Source of the DNA: Isoetes taiwanensis
Lineage: Eukaryota; Streptophyta; Lycopodiopsida; Isoetales; Isoetaceae
Assembly: GCA_021234155.1 (NCBI GenBank)
Contig: JAJEKV010000002.1
Coordinates: forward strand, 16,035,428 to 16,099,427
Reading direction: 5' to 3'
DNA: 64,000 bases
The translations under genes and the position numbers were made by a program. The notes beneath the pieces were generated by a model, which did not search any database, was not told the origin of the DNA, and saw only the letters and a list, made by a program, of their open reading frames with translations. The first letter of the stretch is position 1, and each line of letters opens with the position of its first letter. Shown piece after piece: positions 33,358 to 44,844 of this stretch.

Positions 33358-34703
33358 GCTTGTTGACTATCAATGTTTCTAACATTTGTTTTCCCTGCAG
33401 CTTATTGGTTGTATCGACTTGGGTGCGACAAAGGGTGCAGGGGGGGGAGAATGCTGGTGCAAAATCAGTTGGAAAGTAGGACGTGCACCTATCTAGTATA
33501 GAAGTTGATGCTAGAAGGTTGCACTGTTCTCGACTTCTTTTCCGGTGGTGCTTTTAGCCGAGCTGCAGTGTCGCGAGGGCTATAAAACATTGTCTTTTTG
33601 AGATGGGCGAGAAGCTGGAAATTAAGCTTAAGCACGGATATTCGAGCAACTTCGATGTCATGTTAGGCGAGAAAAAATCAAGAGCTCGGGCACTACAAAA
33701 GATAAAAGAGGGAAAGAAGAAGGCCTCTACTTCCAAAATGTTCCTCAACCCTCGACTTCTCGCTCTCACGAGACACCTTGTCCGTTCTCCTCTACAACCA
33801 TAAACGAAGTGCAATCAATTCTGAGACAGGACAAGAGCGCGATTCAAGTAGAGCTCAAAAGGGCAGCGGCCCTAGGCTCTCGGGGATTTGGAACTATTTA
33901 GGAGAAGAAAAAACAACATCAACGACTTTGGCGGGGGCGGGGACTGGTGAATACTCAGGACATGATTGAGGCGACCTCAAAGTTCGAGGAAGAGGTTGCT
34001 AGGGAGCCTGAGTCTGTCGTTGTCATGGAAACACAGGAAGGGGACAATCAGGATGGAGAGGATGTGGTCCCCAACACAATGAACAAAATCGGGGATGTAG
34101 AGGAAGAGGTGGCGAACACGAGAAGACAATCGGGGTGCGAGATGATGATAATGAGGAACGGGGGCCGAAGATTTTATGCAAAGAATGGAATTGATCAAAG
34201 AGGCAAAGACAACAACCTCAGCCCCAAAGATGAAGAACCCAGTAAGGATCATTCGGAAGATGTGCCTCCAGACGAATGAGCGATTTATGATTTGAAAATA
34301 CGTGAAATATGTTAAGAACAATTGTTCATACTTCTTTTTCAGAAATGATAACGTTGCACTCATTTCCTTGTCTTAAATTTCTCTAGTTTACTTTGCTAAC
34401 CAAATTGGCGGCCCAATTAATTTGGTTAACGAATTTGGTTAGAAACTATAGCCTTTTATTAAATTTATTTGACTTGAGCTTAGCTATCTATCCTAGTAAA
34501 TTTGGGCGCCCAATTTTCTTGCGAAAGTAAACGCCATCAAACATGAAGTGAAGTGGAGGTGCAGAAACAGTGGAGATCAAAGAGCAGACCCTCAAGAATT
34601 ACTCAGGTACGTTACATTATATAATATTGACTATGCTTATTACATCCTTACAACATTATTATATCCTTGTCAGGTACATTAACATATCCGAGTGTACAAA
34701 GAG

Positions 34704-34946
34704 TCACTCGTCGTCAACGCCTGCCAAGCCGATGCCATTCAGCTCAAAGATCTGCTGATCAGGAAGCCAATACAGGTGGACCACAACACGAGTGAGCTTC
34801 CTGCAAGCACTCGCAGGTCCATCTGCTTTGGACTGGAGCCATGGATCAAGACTAACACCAGTCATATAACACTGGCAAATATCGTTGTAACTCAAGTAGC
34901 ACTTGAAGGATCGGATGTTCTCCGGACGATCCGGCAAGGAAGCCAT
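34704..34946 (-). CDS. Small protein, 80 residues, G[IV]S[LM]DPW/VHLYW family
   Basis: Intact 80-codon frame starting MASLPDRPENIR. It contains GVSLDPW and, about 25 residues later, VVVHLYWLPDQQIFEL. The same pattern recurs at 61016-61255 (GIPMDGW...MVIHLHWDHEQCLY) and in two broken copies at 35251-35457 and 35698-35900, so this is a real family, not a chance frame. No signal peptide or membrane segment. Function unknown. A TATA box lies 24 bases upstream of the Met, which would leave almost no leader. Confidence 0.6.
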   Translation of the reverse strand: MASLPDRPENIRSFKCYLSYNDICQCYMTGVSLDPWLQSKADGPASACRKLTRVVVHLYWLPDQQIFELNGIGLAGVDDE

Positions 34947-34969
34947 GAGAGATGAATGCAGTGGAGCTG

Positions 34970-34977
34970 CTTTTATA
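34970..34977 (-). promoter_or_regulatory. TATA box of the 80-residue small gene
   Basis: The minus strand reads TATAAAAG shortly before the start codon at 34946. The related small genes have the same arrangement (TATAAAAT at 35655, TATAAAAA at 60970). Confidence 0.55.
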
Positions 34978-35250
34978 GTGGTGATCAGAAATTATTGATG
35001 TCAATTATTGGCGTACATTCTAGCGCCACAGGTAACCGTATAAGGTATACACACAAAATTGGGCGAAAGTTAGGCCAATTTCGCCCAATTTCCACCATTC
35101 ACTATCGCATTCAAGGGGAACCATTCTAGATGCAAAGTGGGCGCCCAATTTCACGGACATGTTGGACAAGTTGCACATATAGAAGACAAGTTGTACTAAT
35201 ACTTTATCTCATAGATGATTACAGATCGATTACAACAAGATGACAAGCGT

Positions 35251-35457
35251 TCATTTAGGGGACTCTTTCGAGTCATTTTCACCGAGCACCCAAATGATCT
35301 TCTCTATCATGTACATTTGATGCTCTCTATTCCATATCGGATGGATGATAACGTCGAAGGGATCGGGATAATGGCGAGGATTTAGAGCGACCGTGGTCAT
35401 CCGGTCTTCCATGGGTATCTCTCATTTCGCGAGACCTTTGAAGTTTTCGTGATTCAT
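35251..35457 (-). pseudogene. Broken member of the small-protein family
   Basis: From the Met at 35457 the frame reads MNHENFKGLAK, a TGA stop, then EIPMEDRMTT and DVIIHPIWNREHQMYMIEKI to a stop at 35251. The second part aligns with GIPMDGW...MVIHLHWDHEQCLYHI of the 61-kb member. GGTATAAATATATC (about 35540-35553, minus strand) is a possible TATA box upstream. One nonsense codon separates the halves. Confidence 0.55.
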
Positions 35458-35697
35458 CTTGCGGTTGATGGAATCACGTTCGGACCGAGAATGAGACCAC
35501 ATGGACGAAGGCCAAATTTGATGGTCAAAATTGGTTTGAGATATATTTATACCCACCATCATTATTGAAGGTATTATGCGCCAAAGATTATTGGATGTAC
35601 ACCGTATATACAACCAATAATGCCGCTACTGATAGTCATCAATAATTCCTTGGCTATAAAATATAGCTGCATTCGACAACACAACACATTCGCTGCC

Positions 35698-35900
35698 ATG
35701 TCTCGCCATGTTCGGAGGCCCTATGTTGACACCCTTACTTGCCTTATGACCTATAAGCGATCTTTATGCTGCTGAGTTGAAAGGGATCTCTCTCGATCCC
35801 CGGGTCGTATGGTATAGCTCTTTGGTCGAAAAGAAAGACTCCCCGGCGAAAGTATCATGTTACTATCCATATTGTGTGGGTTTCGAGCGAGGCTTTTGAG
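35698..35900 (+). pseudogene. Broken, oppositely oriented small-protein family member
   Basis: Starts MSRHVRRPYVDTLTCLMTYKR, then needs one frame change to read LKGISLDPRVVW. The other members show GVSLDPW or GIPMDGW here. TATAAAATATA at 35655-35665 is about 35 bp upstream of the start. It diverges from the copy at 35251-35457. Confidence 0.5.
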
Positions 35901-36562
35901 ATTAATAGAATCACCAATAATTACAATCTATGACTCATGTATTTCATAACTTTATATGATATGATGATGTAAGCGTGTTGTGCATGATTCAGGTTGTTAT
36001 GTTTCAGTTCTTATCTTCGGTTTCGATCACGTTTTCTTTTTTCCTTTTGCCCGCAAGAAGGAAAGTGGGGGCCAATTTTCTGAAAGCGGAAGCCTTCATG
36101 CAACTACCTTCAAGCCATCGAGAAGGGCAAAGTCGTGGCCGCCGGTTTCAGGGGAGGACTATTCAGAAGGAAAAATGGCGCCCAATTTCCTCTGGAAGGA
36201 AAGTGGGCGGGCGCCCAATTTCCTCAGGAGGCCTCGATAAAACAAGATATTACTATTCAGAAATTGCACGTCATTGGGCTGTTCTCAATGTAGACAAAAA
36301 CATTCTATTCATATAGGAATGGAGTACATGGATGGATTACGTAGATAATAATATCAACTAAACAACATGCCTCGAAAGAGATAGTTGAACGGAAAGATAA
36401 TATATAATAATAGATAATATTAAACATGGACGATTGGTCAATATCCGGGTTCCACCGCAATTAGATCCCCCGGTTGGAACTCTGTTATGGCTTGTCTAAG
36501 AATCTGAGATCCAGCCGGTCATCCAATTCTCCCATCGGATAGGAGGCCGAGGATGAGTTTCG

Positions 36563-37083
36563 TTACCAAAGCCACCGCATTTGCCTCTTTTCCTTCTTGT
36601 AAAGCTTCTTAAACAACGATCGGAAAGTGTTGTGCAGCCAAACATCCTCCATTTTCAGCAACCTTTTCAGAGCTTCTGCCCTGTAAATATGGCGTTTCAA
36701 GGAAATCAAGCAGCCTTCCAGCTCTACCCTGCTGAGGTGATCCGGCTCATCGCCATCCTTCATCAACTCTCCACGACGAAGGAGCTTCCTGAGTTGGCTT
36801 CTCATTTCTTCTGTGCCATTTTGGTTTATCTCGTTCTGCACCTCAACCTGAAGCTGATTCGCATGAGCTAATATTGGCTCGGCGATATGGCACTGCATTT
36901 CGCTCATTGTGAATCCATCGCTGCGCCTGGTTCGGACCATTCTGACTGGCACGACTATGAATCTACACTATGCAGATTTGCGAATGCCGGCTGCTGTGGC
37001 GAGACCACGTCTACAGAAGGCGCTTGGGCGAGACACAAACTCGGTTGGCACTTCTTTGGCTTAATAGATACAAGGCCTGCCAT
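36563..37083 (-). pseudogene. Unrecognised helical protein, one frameshift
   Basis: MAGLVSIKPKKCQPSLC at 37083 runs 42 codons to a TAG. In the next frame it continues as VVPVRMVRTRRSDGFTMSEMQ and a Lys/Arg/Leu-rich, probably helical region (LRKLLRRGELMKDGDEPDHLS, then LKKLYKKEKRQ) to a stop at 36563. Similar charge and length suggest one protein of about 170 residues. I do not recognise a domain. It closes the gene cluster that carries AAATTGGGCG palindromes. Confidence 0.45.
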
Positions 37084-37440
37084 CTCACCTACCTGCACAC
37101 ATTTCGAAAATTTGCATCATTCTACTAAATAAAACCCGTATATTCTAAAAAATCGGGTCCATTTGGGAGTCATATGGACTCAGCCAAAGTCCACAATTAA
37201 TGAAATTATGCTTTTTTACCCTTATCTAATTTCTTTTTGCTCGACCATTTTAGGGGTTCAGCCATTTTAGGGATTGAGTGAACCCTTTTAGCGTTTGAGG
37301 ATGCCAGATAGCGGGAGGGCCAATGGAGACATCCCTTCGTTTCAATTCTAACCGGAAGAGCCTCTATCTCTATGCAAAGGAACGCTTCGTCCATTCTTCT
37401 AGTAACATTTCTCTATGTTGCACAGCCCTTTTAGATTCTA
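37084..37440. other. Intergenic, nothing recognised
   Basis: AT-rich sequence with no plausible gene or repeat boundary. Confidence 0.4.
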
Positions 37441-37474
37441 AGAATGGCAGCTTTTATGGCGACTCCAGAAGTAT

Positions 37475-37801
37475 TTGCTATCGGATGAAGCCAAATACAC
37501 GCAGGCATCTTCTTCTGAAATGAGCTATTCTGCAAATCTAAAAAAGCAAGTAAAAAAGACCATCCTCTTGTCAGAAGATGGATTACTTGAAGTTGATTTT
37601 AAGGGCAAAGTAAGCTATGGATGTAGATTTAAAGCATGTACTAGTCGCGCCATGGTTCAGGTAAGTCGCAAGATTTTTAACTTTACTGAAGTTCAGGATG
37701 TTAAGATAATGCTTGGCTATGATATTGTCAAGAATCAGAGAGAGGTCCGTAAAAACGAAATAATTGGACTTTTAACACGAATTTTGGAAGCAGTTGGATG
37801 A
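37475..37801 (+). CDS. Hypothetical protein, 108 residues
   Basis: Open frame starting MLSDEAKYTQASSSEMSYS; coding-like sequence may extend 5' of this Met. The middle, DGLLEVDFKGKVSYGCRFKACTSRAMVQ, has balanced composition, then VQDVKIMLGYDIVKNQREVRKNEIIGLL. No known domain recognised; it may be an exon of a larger or broken gene. Confidence 0.3.
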   Translation: MLSDEAKYTQASSSEMSYSANLKKQVKKTILLSEDGLLEVDFKGKVSYGCRFKACTSRAMVQVSRKIFNFTEVQDVKIMLGYDIVKNQREVRKNEIIGLLTRILEAVG

Positions 37802-38568
37802 TATTATATGCTCTTTAGATTAAGGCAATTTATTGTTACAAGTCACCTATCGAAGAAATATTGCTACAACTTTATTTCTGTTGCAAGCAGAGTCAGATTT
37901 GGGACTCTGGTGAGTTACGAAATTTGATTGTAGGGTCTGCAGAGTTTGTTGGGCCAGCTTTGTTGTACTATACTATGCCATTTGTTACTCTGCCAAATTG
38001 TATATATTACTTACTATAAATCAAATCCGGCAAAGCAGACATGTTATAACATAGCATTTTCAGCAAATAATTTTTAGGACCTATAGCTTGGCCAAGGTAA
38101 TAAAGCAGTACCAATTTCATTCGATCCTGGTATTTATTCTCAGAATAACGAGAATGAAGGTCCTGCAAGTTATATTTATTATAGTTGGTTGGCTGCAAAA
38201 CATGGACAACACGCTTTACTCTTGACATAGGGAGCGCACAAATATTGGATCTCTTCCTCTCCAAGCATTGATTTCTTGAAATACGAAGCATTGTCTTGCA
38301 GCTTCTCTTCACAGTTATTTCTCATCAAATCATGAGATCCAATAAATAAGATCCACTAATTAAGTTGACTCTCATGTAGAAATGCTTAGTGGTTTCTTAG
38401 TAGGAATACAATTATAAACCATTACCTATTCGAATGCACACTTGTTTTGTTTTGTACGATATATTTGTGCATTAAACATGGGTACAACATCATTAGAAAT
38501 GTTTCATTTTATGTTTACCTACGATTCCTTTTGTTAGGGCCCGAAGGGCCCAAAATTTTTCTTAATAT
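37802..38568. other. Mostly non-coding; weak minus-strand frame
   Basis: A frame at 38007-38312 (minus) contains YNLQDLHSRYSENKYQDRMKLVLLYYLG. It faintly recalls the DUF1985 region of plant transposon proteins, but the evidence is too thin for a gene call. GGGCCCGAAGGGCCC near 38538 is a short inverted repeat. Confidence 0.25.
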
Positions 38569-38569
38569 A

Positions 38570-39665
38570 AAAACCAACACATATAACTACCGTTAACATT
38601 AATTAACTTATTCTAAATTAAAGTCCCCCTAAACCCCCTTTGGTTTGGGTGCATATTCACACGGGGGGTTACATAGAGCAGCGAGAGCCCCTAAAAACTT
38701 ACAATACATGTACAAAATTAACAACATTAAGTACATTCTCTCAAACCTTATAGTATTTTGCAAACCTCAATATACAATATACAAAAACTTATACAGGCAT
38801 ACCCCACAAACGAGGATCGCTATGTACGGCTCAGATCAAGGAATGAAGAGCAAATATGCCCATCCGACAGCTCTCGGTACCCGAAATAAACCCCCGTGTG
38901 AATATATACCCAAACCAAAAGGGGTTTCAATCCCATCGATCCGAGACATCGGATCGCCATTCTAGAATGGGACGAGCATGCATGTCTTGTATGCATGCAT
39001 GCGGCGCATGCCCTTTCTGGTTGGGAGTTCGCTATTTTAGGCGCAGTTCTGCATCAACGTCTCATCGGCGCTTCCTCCTCTCTCAGCAGTACCTTATTCT
39101 CTTTGAACCCACCCTCCCCCCTTCTTTGTTTATTGTATTTGTCGCCTGGCACGCGTGACCAGCCCCTCTATTTGAAGAGGTTTTTGTTTTTTGTCACGTG
39201 GCACGCGTGATCAGCCCCTCCACTCTGGGAGGTTTGTTTTGTCTCGTTTTTTTTGTGTTGGTGATGTGCAGGTACAGGTTGGCGAGCGGCATCTGTTTCG
39301 ACTTCTCCATGCGTGGGTTTTGGGAGCGATTTCTATGCCTTACGTTTGTCCAAGCCCCTTGCCGAAGGCTTATCACTAGGGTTTTTCCTCGAAAACCCAA
39401 AAGAGCGGGGTTTTTTAATCTCGGTGATAAGTTTTCGGAGGTACACCAGCCAAACATCTATTAGCATTGTATTTTTTGGGGTCCAAATGATATAATTGGA
39501 TTTTCCCTTTATTTTTCGTGGGTAGTTCGCATGTGTGCGGCTACAGAAAATCTGTTGGTTTCATGCGAGCCCCATTCTAGAATGGGATTTTAATTTAGAA
39601 ATGTTGGATGCAATGGTTTAAGTTAACTAATGTTAATGGTAGCTATATGTGTTGATTGTTGTATG
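38570..39665. mobile_element. Non-autonomous element with long inverted ends
   Basis: CAACACATATAACTACCGTTAACATTAATTAACTTA at 38573-38610 pairs, as inverted repeat, with 39612-39650 (TTAAGTTAACTAATGTTAATGG...ATATGTGTTG), about 88% identical. A second, nested inverted pair lies at 38630-38672 and 38889-38928 (around CCCAAACCAAAAGGGG). Inside, a block with GGCACGCGTGA.CAGCCCCTC is repeated at about 39149 and 39200. No transposase is present. Target duplication was not resolved, so the class (MITE or foldback) is open. Confidence 0.6.
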
Positions 39666-39961
39666 CAAGAGATATAATCACTTTTTTTTTTGAGAGAATG
39701 AGATATTTTTTTCATTAATTAAAGATCAAAAAGTACATTGTGAGCAGCATGTAGTTGCTGTAGGATTTGTAGTAGATACTAAGCATAGTAACTATTAATG
39801 CTTTGAAGAGTAGTATAGAAAGAAGCATCAGCATAAATAGTTGTAGAACTTCGATTCTCCTTTGAGTGATCAGATAAGATGATCAAATTGAATGAAAACC
39901 TGTGTAGACAAAATTGAGCCAAAATGTGAGAGAATCAGGAAAATTATGATATGAGTTGGTT

Positions 39962-40922
39962 TTAATGGTCAAGATAGGAAAAGTGGTCAATGAAGGCAGG
40001 CTGTAAGATGCGGTTGGTATTACTTCCCCAATCCAAAGCCTCCAGAAGATCATTAACACAAGAGGTGGCCATGATAAGCAAGAGATTTCCATATGCATCT
40101 GCTTTGCCCCTGTGATAATAGTAACACTCTCTGTAGAACTCGCACTGGCTATCTGTCATCTGCATGTGGTTTATCTCCAGAAACCAAAAGAGGATATTCA
40201 TCTGATAGGTGCTCTTACAGAACTCATATGCCCATTGGATCTCCCTGACTAGAAAATCATGAAGCTTTGGGAACAATCTGTCTGGTATTTTTTATTTCCA
40301 ATCATAGTCAGCAAAGGCATTAACCTGTGTGTCAAAGAGATTTAAATTTCTCTCAGCCTTGAAACAGTCAAAGCTTGTGTCCAAGACTCGGTTACAGAAC
40401 TCCAAGTACTCTAGCATCAACATCAAGAGATAAATTAGTATGTGCCTGAGAACACTGTAAATTAAACAGTTTATATTGACCACAAAAAGAACCAATAGAG
40501 TTCCATCTGTTATCATAGTTGTTCTCTTCATTTTGAACCCTGTGAGCAGTTGCAGATGTTTGCAAGTCATATATGATATTAATCTTAATCCAACAAATAG
40601 ATGTAGCATGTCCCCCATGGATGCATCTGTTCCTGTGCTTCCATATATTCCATAAAACAGTGAAGAATAAGGTGTTAACAAATTTGTCATTATTCATCAA
40701 GAGATCAATCAAGTTATTTGGCTTCTTGATGAACAGAACATTTTGACACCAAGTCCAAAGAGGCTCTAATTTCGGGCAGTTAAAAATATGGACCAGAGAC
40801 TCAATGCTATTGCAACCAAGAGGGCAGTTGACAGAAATAGGATTAAGGTCCAATTTCCTTCTAGTAGGATTATAGTACTTTGCAATGCTCTCTAGATTAA
40901 ATAAGCTCTTGTTGGCCAGCAA
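39962..40922 (-). pseudogene. LINE ORF2 C-terminal region
   Basis: The first part, LFNLESIAKYYNPTRRKLDL with NCPLGCNSIESLVHIFNCPKLEPLW, is the Cys-rich zf-RVT motif found after plant LINE reverse transcriptases. FFTVLWNIWKHRNRCIHGG follows. In another frame 40276-39962 continues to the 3' region without a domain I can name. Confidence 0.75.
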
Positions 40923-41531
40923 CCAAATGAAATAAGAAACTTTTGGAGGGCAGTAAGATAGGCAGGTGTTCTTGTGAACTCTACTAACTTCCTCATCATT
41001 TAGGTTCCAATAAACTTTAGTTTTTGAAGGAGTAGTTGTTGTAAGCTAACAGTTTATAAATCATACAAACTTTATAATTATATTTCCCCTTGCAAGACCA
41101 GTCAATATGAGAGTTCAGGGAACTCAGGTTCAGGAAAAATAATTTTGCTTTGAGATGCTTGAAAAGGCTCCTATCAGAAGAAGTTCCACCAATTTTCCTT
41201 TTGAGAGCAGTCCATGAGGTCCACCTGTCATCTAATCTAAGATCCCCAATTGAATAATTCCACACTGAGACCATTTCTTATAGATCTTGGGATGATTGAT
41301 AGCAAGAGGAATACCATTTTCCTTAGATAAGAAAGGGTTCTAGAAGATAGACGTGCTCATCTGAAAAAGGTCAGGCTTATTGTGAGCCAGAAATTTAGAG
41401 ATCTTATTCCATGCTATAACCAAATTCCTCATGAGAGAGGAAATGTTCTTAGCAGGATTGATATCAAAGAAAATAGAGGATGGAAGTTGATGACTGATAG
41501 ATGGATGCCCTGTAATTCCACATTTTTAAAA

Positions 41532-42890
41532 CTAGTATTTAATAAAAACAGAGGCTGGGTTATCTTTATGAAAAATTGCCCTCCAAACATGTTTGCCAGC
41601 TAGGGCAATTCCTTGAAGAAACAAATTTTTGCAACCTAGACCACCATGAGATTTAGATCTTGTAATGTTGTTCCAGCTGACCAAGTGATTCTTTCCCCAA
41701 ATGAAATTTCTAATTATTCTCTCAAGCTGAAGATAGACATTTTTTGGAGCAAGCAAGGCAGATGAGAAGTAGATATGAGAGCTTGCAATCACAGCATTTG
41801 CAATGATGGATCTGCCAGCAAGGGACAAGCAGTTACCATATCTATTTAATTTCCTTTTGATCCGAGAAAGAATAGGGGACCAGAGACCCTTAATATTTGT
41901 GTCCAAAGATAAAGGCATTCCCAACAAGTTGATAGCTTGAGAGGTTTGGTGGCACTTAATTCCCATTATAGAAGGCTGACTAGTTTCCCCCATGATAGAG
42001 CATTTGTCTAAATTGAGATTGATGCCAGAGGCAGCACCAAAGCAACTAATAATATTAAGATAAGTCCCAATGTTTTGAAGATCATTTTTGAGGAAACTGA
42101 ATGAGTCATCAGCATATTGTAAAATATTCATATTGGAGGTATTATCAGGTAGAATTAAGCCTTTAATATTGCTAATTTGCTGTTGGTGATTAATAACTCG
42201 AGCCAAAATTTCAATAACAGCAATGAAGATGTAAGGAGCTAGGGGACAACCTTGCCTCACCTCTCTGGCCAAAGGAAAGAAAGCCCCTGGAGAACCATTG
42301 ATAAGAACAGAGGATTGAGATCTAGAATTAAGGCCATGAATTAGCTGAATAATTTTATTTGAGAAGCCAATTTTCCTTAGAGCAAAATCAATGAAATCCC
42401 AATGCACAGAGTCAAAGGCCTTTGAGAAATCAAGTTTGAGGAGAATACAATCCTGATTAGTATGCTTATTCCAATGGAGGCCTTCCATGGCAGCAAGATA
42501 GTTATCTAAGATATATCTGTTTGGAAGAAATGCAGATTGGCAAGGACTAATCATATCTTGCAGATAACCCTTAATTCTATTTGCAATGATTTTAGCACAG
42601 ACTTTGTAAGAAGTATTGGTTAAAGATATAGGTCTCCAATCAGAAAAAAAATTGGGATCATCAGTTTTGGGAATGAGAGATATCAACCCTGCAGAGATGG
42701 CAGGGTGTAGGTGATTTGAATTCCAGAAACCATGAATCATGTGCATAAAATCAAAGCTGATGATATCCCAAAATGCAATGTAAAACTCATGAGGAAAACC
42801 ATCAGGACCCGGGCTCTTACCTTTATTAAAGGATTTGAGAGTGGCAAAGACTTCTTCAGTGTTTAGGAGATTGCTTAGATTATCATCCAT
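41532..42890 (-). pseudogene. LINE reverse transcriptase
   Basis: 452 open codons with canonical blocks: FNKGKSPGPDGFPHEFY, RPISLTNTSYKVCAKIIANR, LKLDFSKAFDSVHWDFI, REVRQGCPLAPYIFI and the catalytic ILQYADDSF, then NLDKCSIMG and SHGGLGCKNL. This domain copies target-primed RNA into DNA. It is the best-preserved part of the element; the frame is lost just 3' at about 41530. Confidence 0.93.
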
Positions 42891-44168
42891 GTAAAATTCT
42901 GAGAAGGATTGGACATATGTGGCAGAGAGTCAACCATTCTGAAAAATTCATCATCCTTAGAGTTAGGCTTAGAATTAGCTTGAGAATCTTTCTGTGTGGC
43001 AGAGAATAAGGCTCTATATTTTCCATTAAAAAATGAAGAGATATCATCATAATTATCAATAATGGAATTATTATCATTCGGGATAGAAGAAATACTAGAT
43101 TTTAAAAGCCTATTTTTAGCAATACGAAAGAAAAATTTAGAGTTGCCATTATCCATATTGGAGTGATATTTAAGCGTGCATCTAATAGCAGCATCTTTTT
43201 TCAGATTCCTCTATAATTTTGATGGCATTCTCAAAGTTGCCCTCTAGCAGGATCATGTTGAAGTTGAATTCTGACATGCTTTGATTTCTTGTAACAAAGA
43301 GAGCTTTTCTCTGTGTTTCTGAGCATGATGTGTTTTAGACCAGCCCTTGATCCAAAATTTTGCAGCTTTGATATTAGCATAAAATTCTCTCATTGAGTGA
43401 TTACCATTGCTTTTAACCCTTGGAAGACTAGAATAGAAATTCCTAAAGGCAGCACATAATTTCTCGGATTTGAGGAGGGAGGCGTTGAACTTATAAGGAA
43501 TATTACCCTGCCCTTTTTGTGCAATTTCAAGCTTTGTAGAGAGAAATTGGGGCTGATGCTCCAAAATAGATGTGCTTTCACAGAATACTCTTTTATTGCC
43601 ATTTTGCTTGTTTGACCAAGTAAATTTGGCAGTGGAGGAAGGAATATAGTGAAAGAGATGATTATCTAGAAGAGTAGACCAACATTCTTTTTCTTTGGCA
43701 GACATATTAATGTGCTTACCAATTTTGAGGTCCCATGAGGGAGTGTTGTTGAAATCTCTAGCAAGGATCCAAGAATTAATATTCTGATCATAAAGCCAGC
43801 TATCAATATGGGACCAAGTACTTCCCTAACCTTGGGATTGGTTGAGGCATAGAAGTTAATTAGCCCAAAATCCATACCATTTAGAGTGAAGGATATAGCT
43901 TGCCAAGATCTGCAGGGACTATTATAAATATCAGTGTGAGACAGATTTCTCCAAATAATACACAGGCCACTGAGGTTCCTGTGGCCTCAATCCAGGTTGA
44001 TGAATAGCCAGGGGAAATCCAATCTGCCAAATTTGAGCATTCAAAAAGAGGCAATCTGAGCTCCTTGAGGAGAATGATATCAGCATTATATTGCCTGATT
44101 TGGGCAATGGCTCTTCTTCTTTTTAGAGGACCTTTTATCCCCCTTAAATTCCAAGACATAATCTTCAT
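42891..44168 (-). pseudogene. LINE ORF2 apurinic-type endonuclease and linker
   Basis: Starts MKIMSWNLRGIKGPLKRR, the N-terminal signature of AP-like LINE endonucleases. The usual QE(T/L) Glu block reads LLKELRL. Frame changes near 43880 and 43700 precede DFGLINFYAS and KFTWSNKQNGNKRV, the end of the endonuclease, then a basic linker. Inactivated by the frame breaks. Confidence 0.8.
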
Positions 44169-44844
44169 CTCTGGAGATTTATAAAAAGCAGAAGGAACAG
44201 CAGAAGGAAATAGGCCAATTAATGATGGCTTCTAGTTTTCCTGTTAGTTTTATGTCCGGTATTAGCTGCAGGGATTCCAGTGATCTTAATAGCAGTCTTT
44301 TTCTTTCTCTTAATTCCAGAAGTCTTTATTTTGATAGTACTATTGCCTTCTAGAATGGCTGAGGCCTTATCAAGGAATATATCATCACTATTGGGATTGG
44401 AGTTTTCCTTATCACAAAGAATATTATTTAAAGGAGACTGTTCCCAAAATTTGGATTTATATTGGTCTTGAATAACTAGTTTATTAGAATCCAAATAAGC
44501 GATAAAATTGAGGTTTGAATCTTGCCTGGTTTCAAGCATCTCTAGCAGAAGATCTCCCTTGAGCTCATCCAGGAGCACATCAGCCTCATCATTGCTTTCC
44601 CTAATTGGAGTATCTGGTACAATTTTAGTATTTGTACCACCAGCTTGAATTTCATCACACACTGTTTGAGTTTCTGTTACCACTTGCATCTGGCCCTGTT
44701 ATAACTTGCAAATTGATATGACTAACTGGTTCCTGAATCTTGTTAACATGTACTTCATGTTTGTTTCCTGTCCTATTGAGCTGTTAAAATTTCGAGTGAT
44801 ATCCTCTTGCAATTCTGACATCTGGAGAGCAATGTCTGGGGAAA

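Larger units (their letters stand above)
29614..34279 (+). pseudogene. Decayed ParB-like/methyltransferase relative with histone H3-like N-terminus
   Basis: Exon 1 (29614-29644) MASRPTTGGK ends in a GT donor; exon 2 starts at 30373 after CTGCAG and continues in frame: GINMARTKQTARVPGTG. An N-terminal module follows (EEWVWCIEIGN...LLLFFGKIGAGK), laid out like residues 20-110 of the 12.8-kb gene. Frames then break often. At 31660-31710 SWIVNGNHTTTVAQAL matches the ParB-type motif GGTHSYKA of the intact gene, with ENNDITKKTIRRSILEEI after it. At 33525-33566 VLDFFSGGAFSRAAVSRG is a methyltransferase motif I. An intron with GT/AG ends and one palindrome lies at 33325-33400. An acidic tail (33947-34279) ends the gene. 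Not functional as a whole, but the first exons are open. Confidence 0.65.
34400..36222. repeat. Scattered AAATTGGGCG palindromes around the small genes
   Basis: Variants at about 34402-34422, 34499-34517, 35052-35094 (two interleaved half-site pairs), 35134-35153, 36064-36079 and 36196-36220. They separate the small genes at 34704-34946, 35251-35457 and 35698-35900, so they lie in putative promoters as well as in introns. Confidence 0.8.

Noticed and set aside
38007-38312. DUF1985-like gene
   Set aside because: Similarity is limited to a short stretch and composition; not enough to call a gene.
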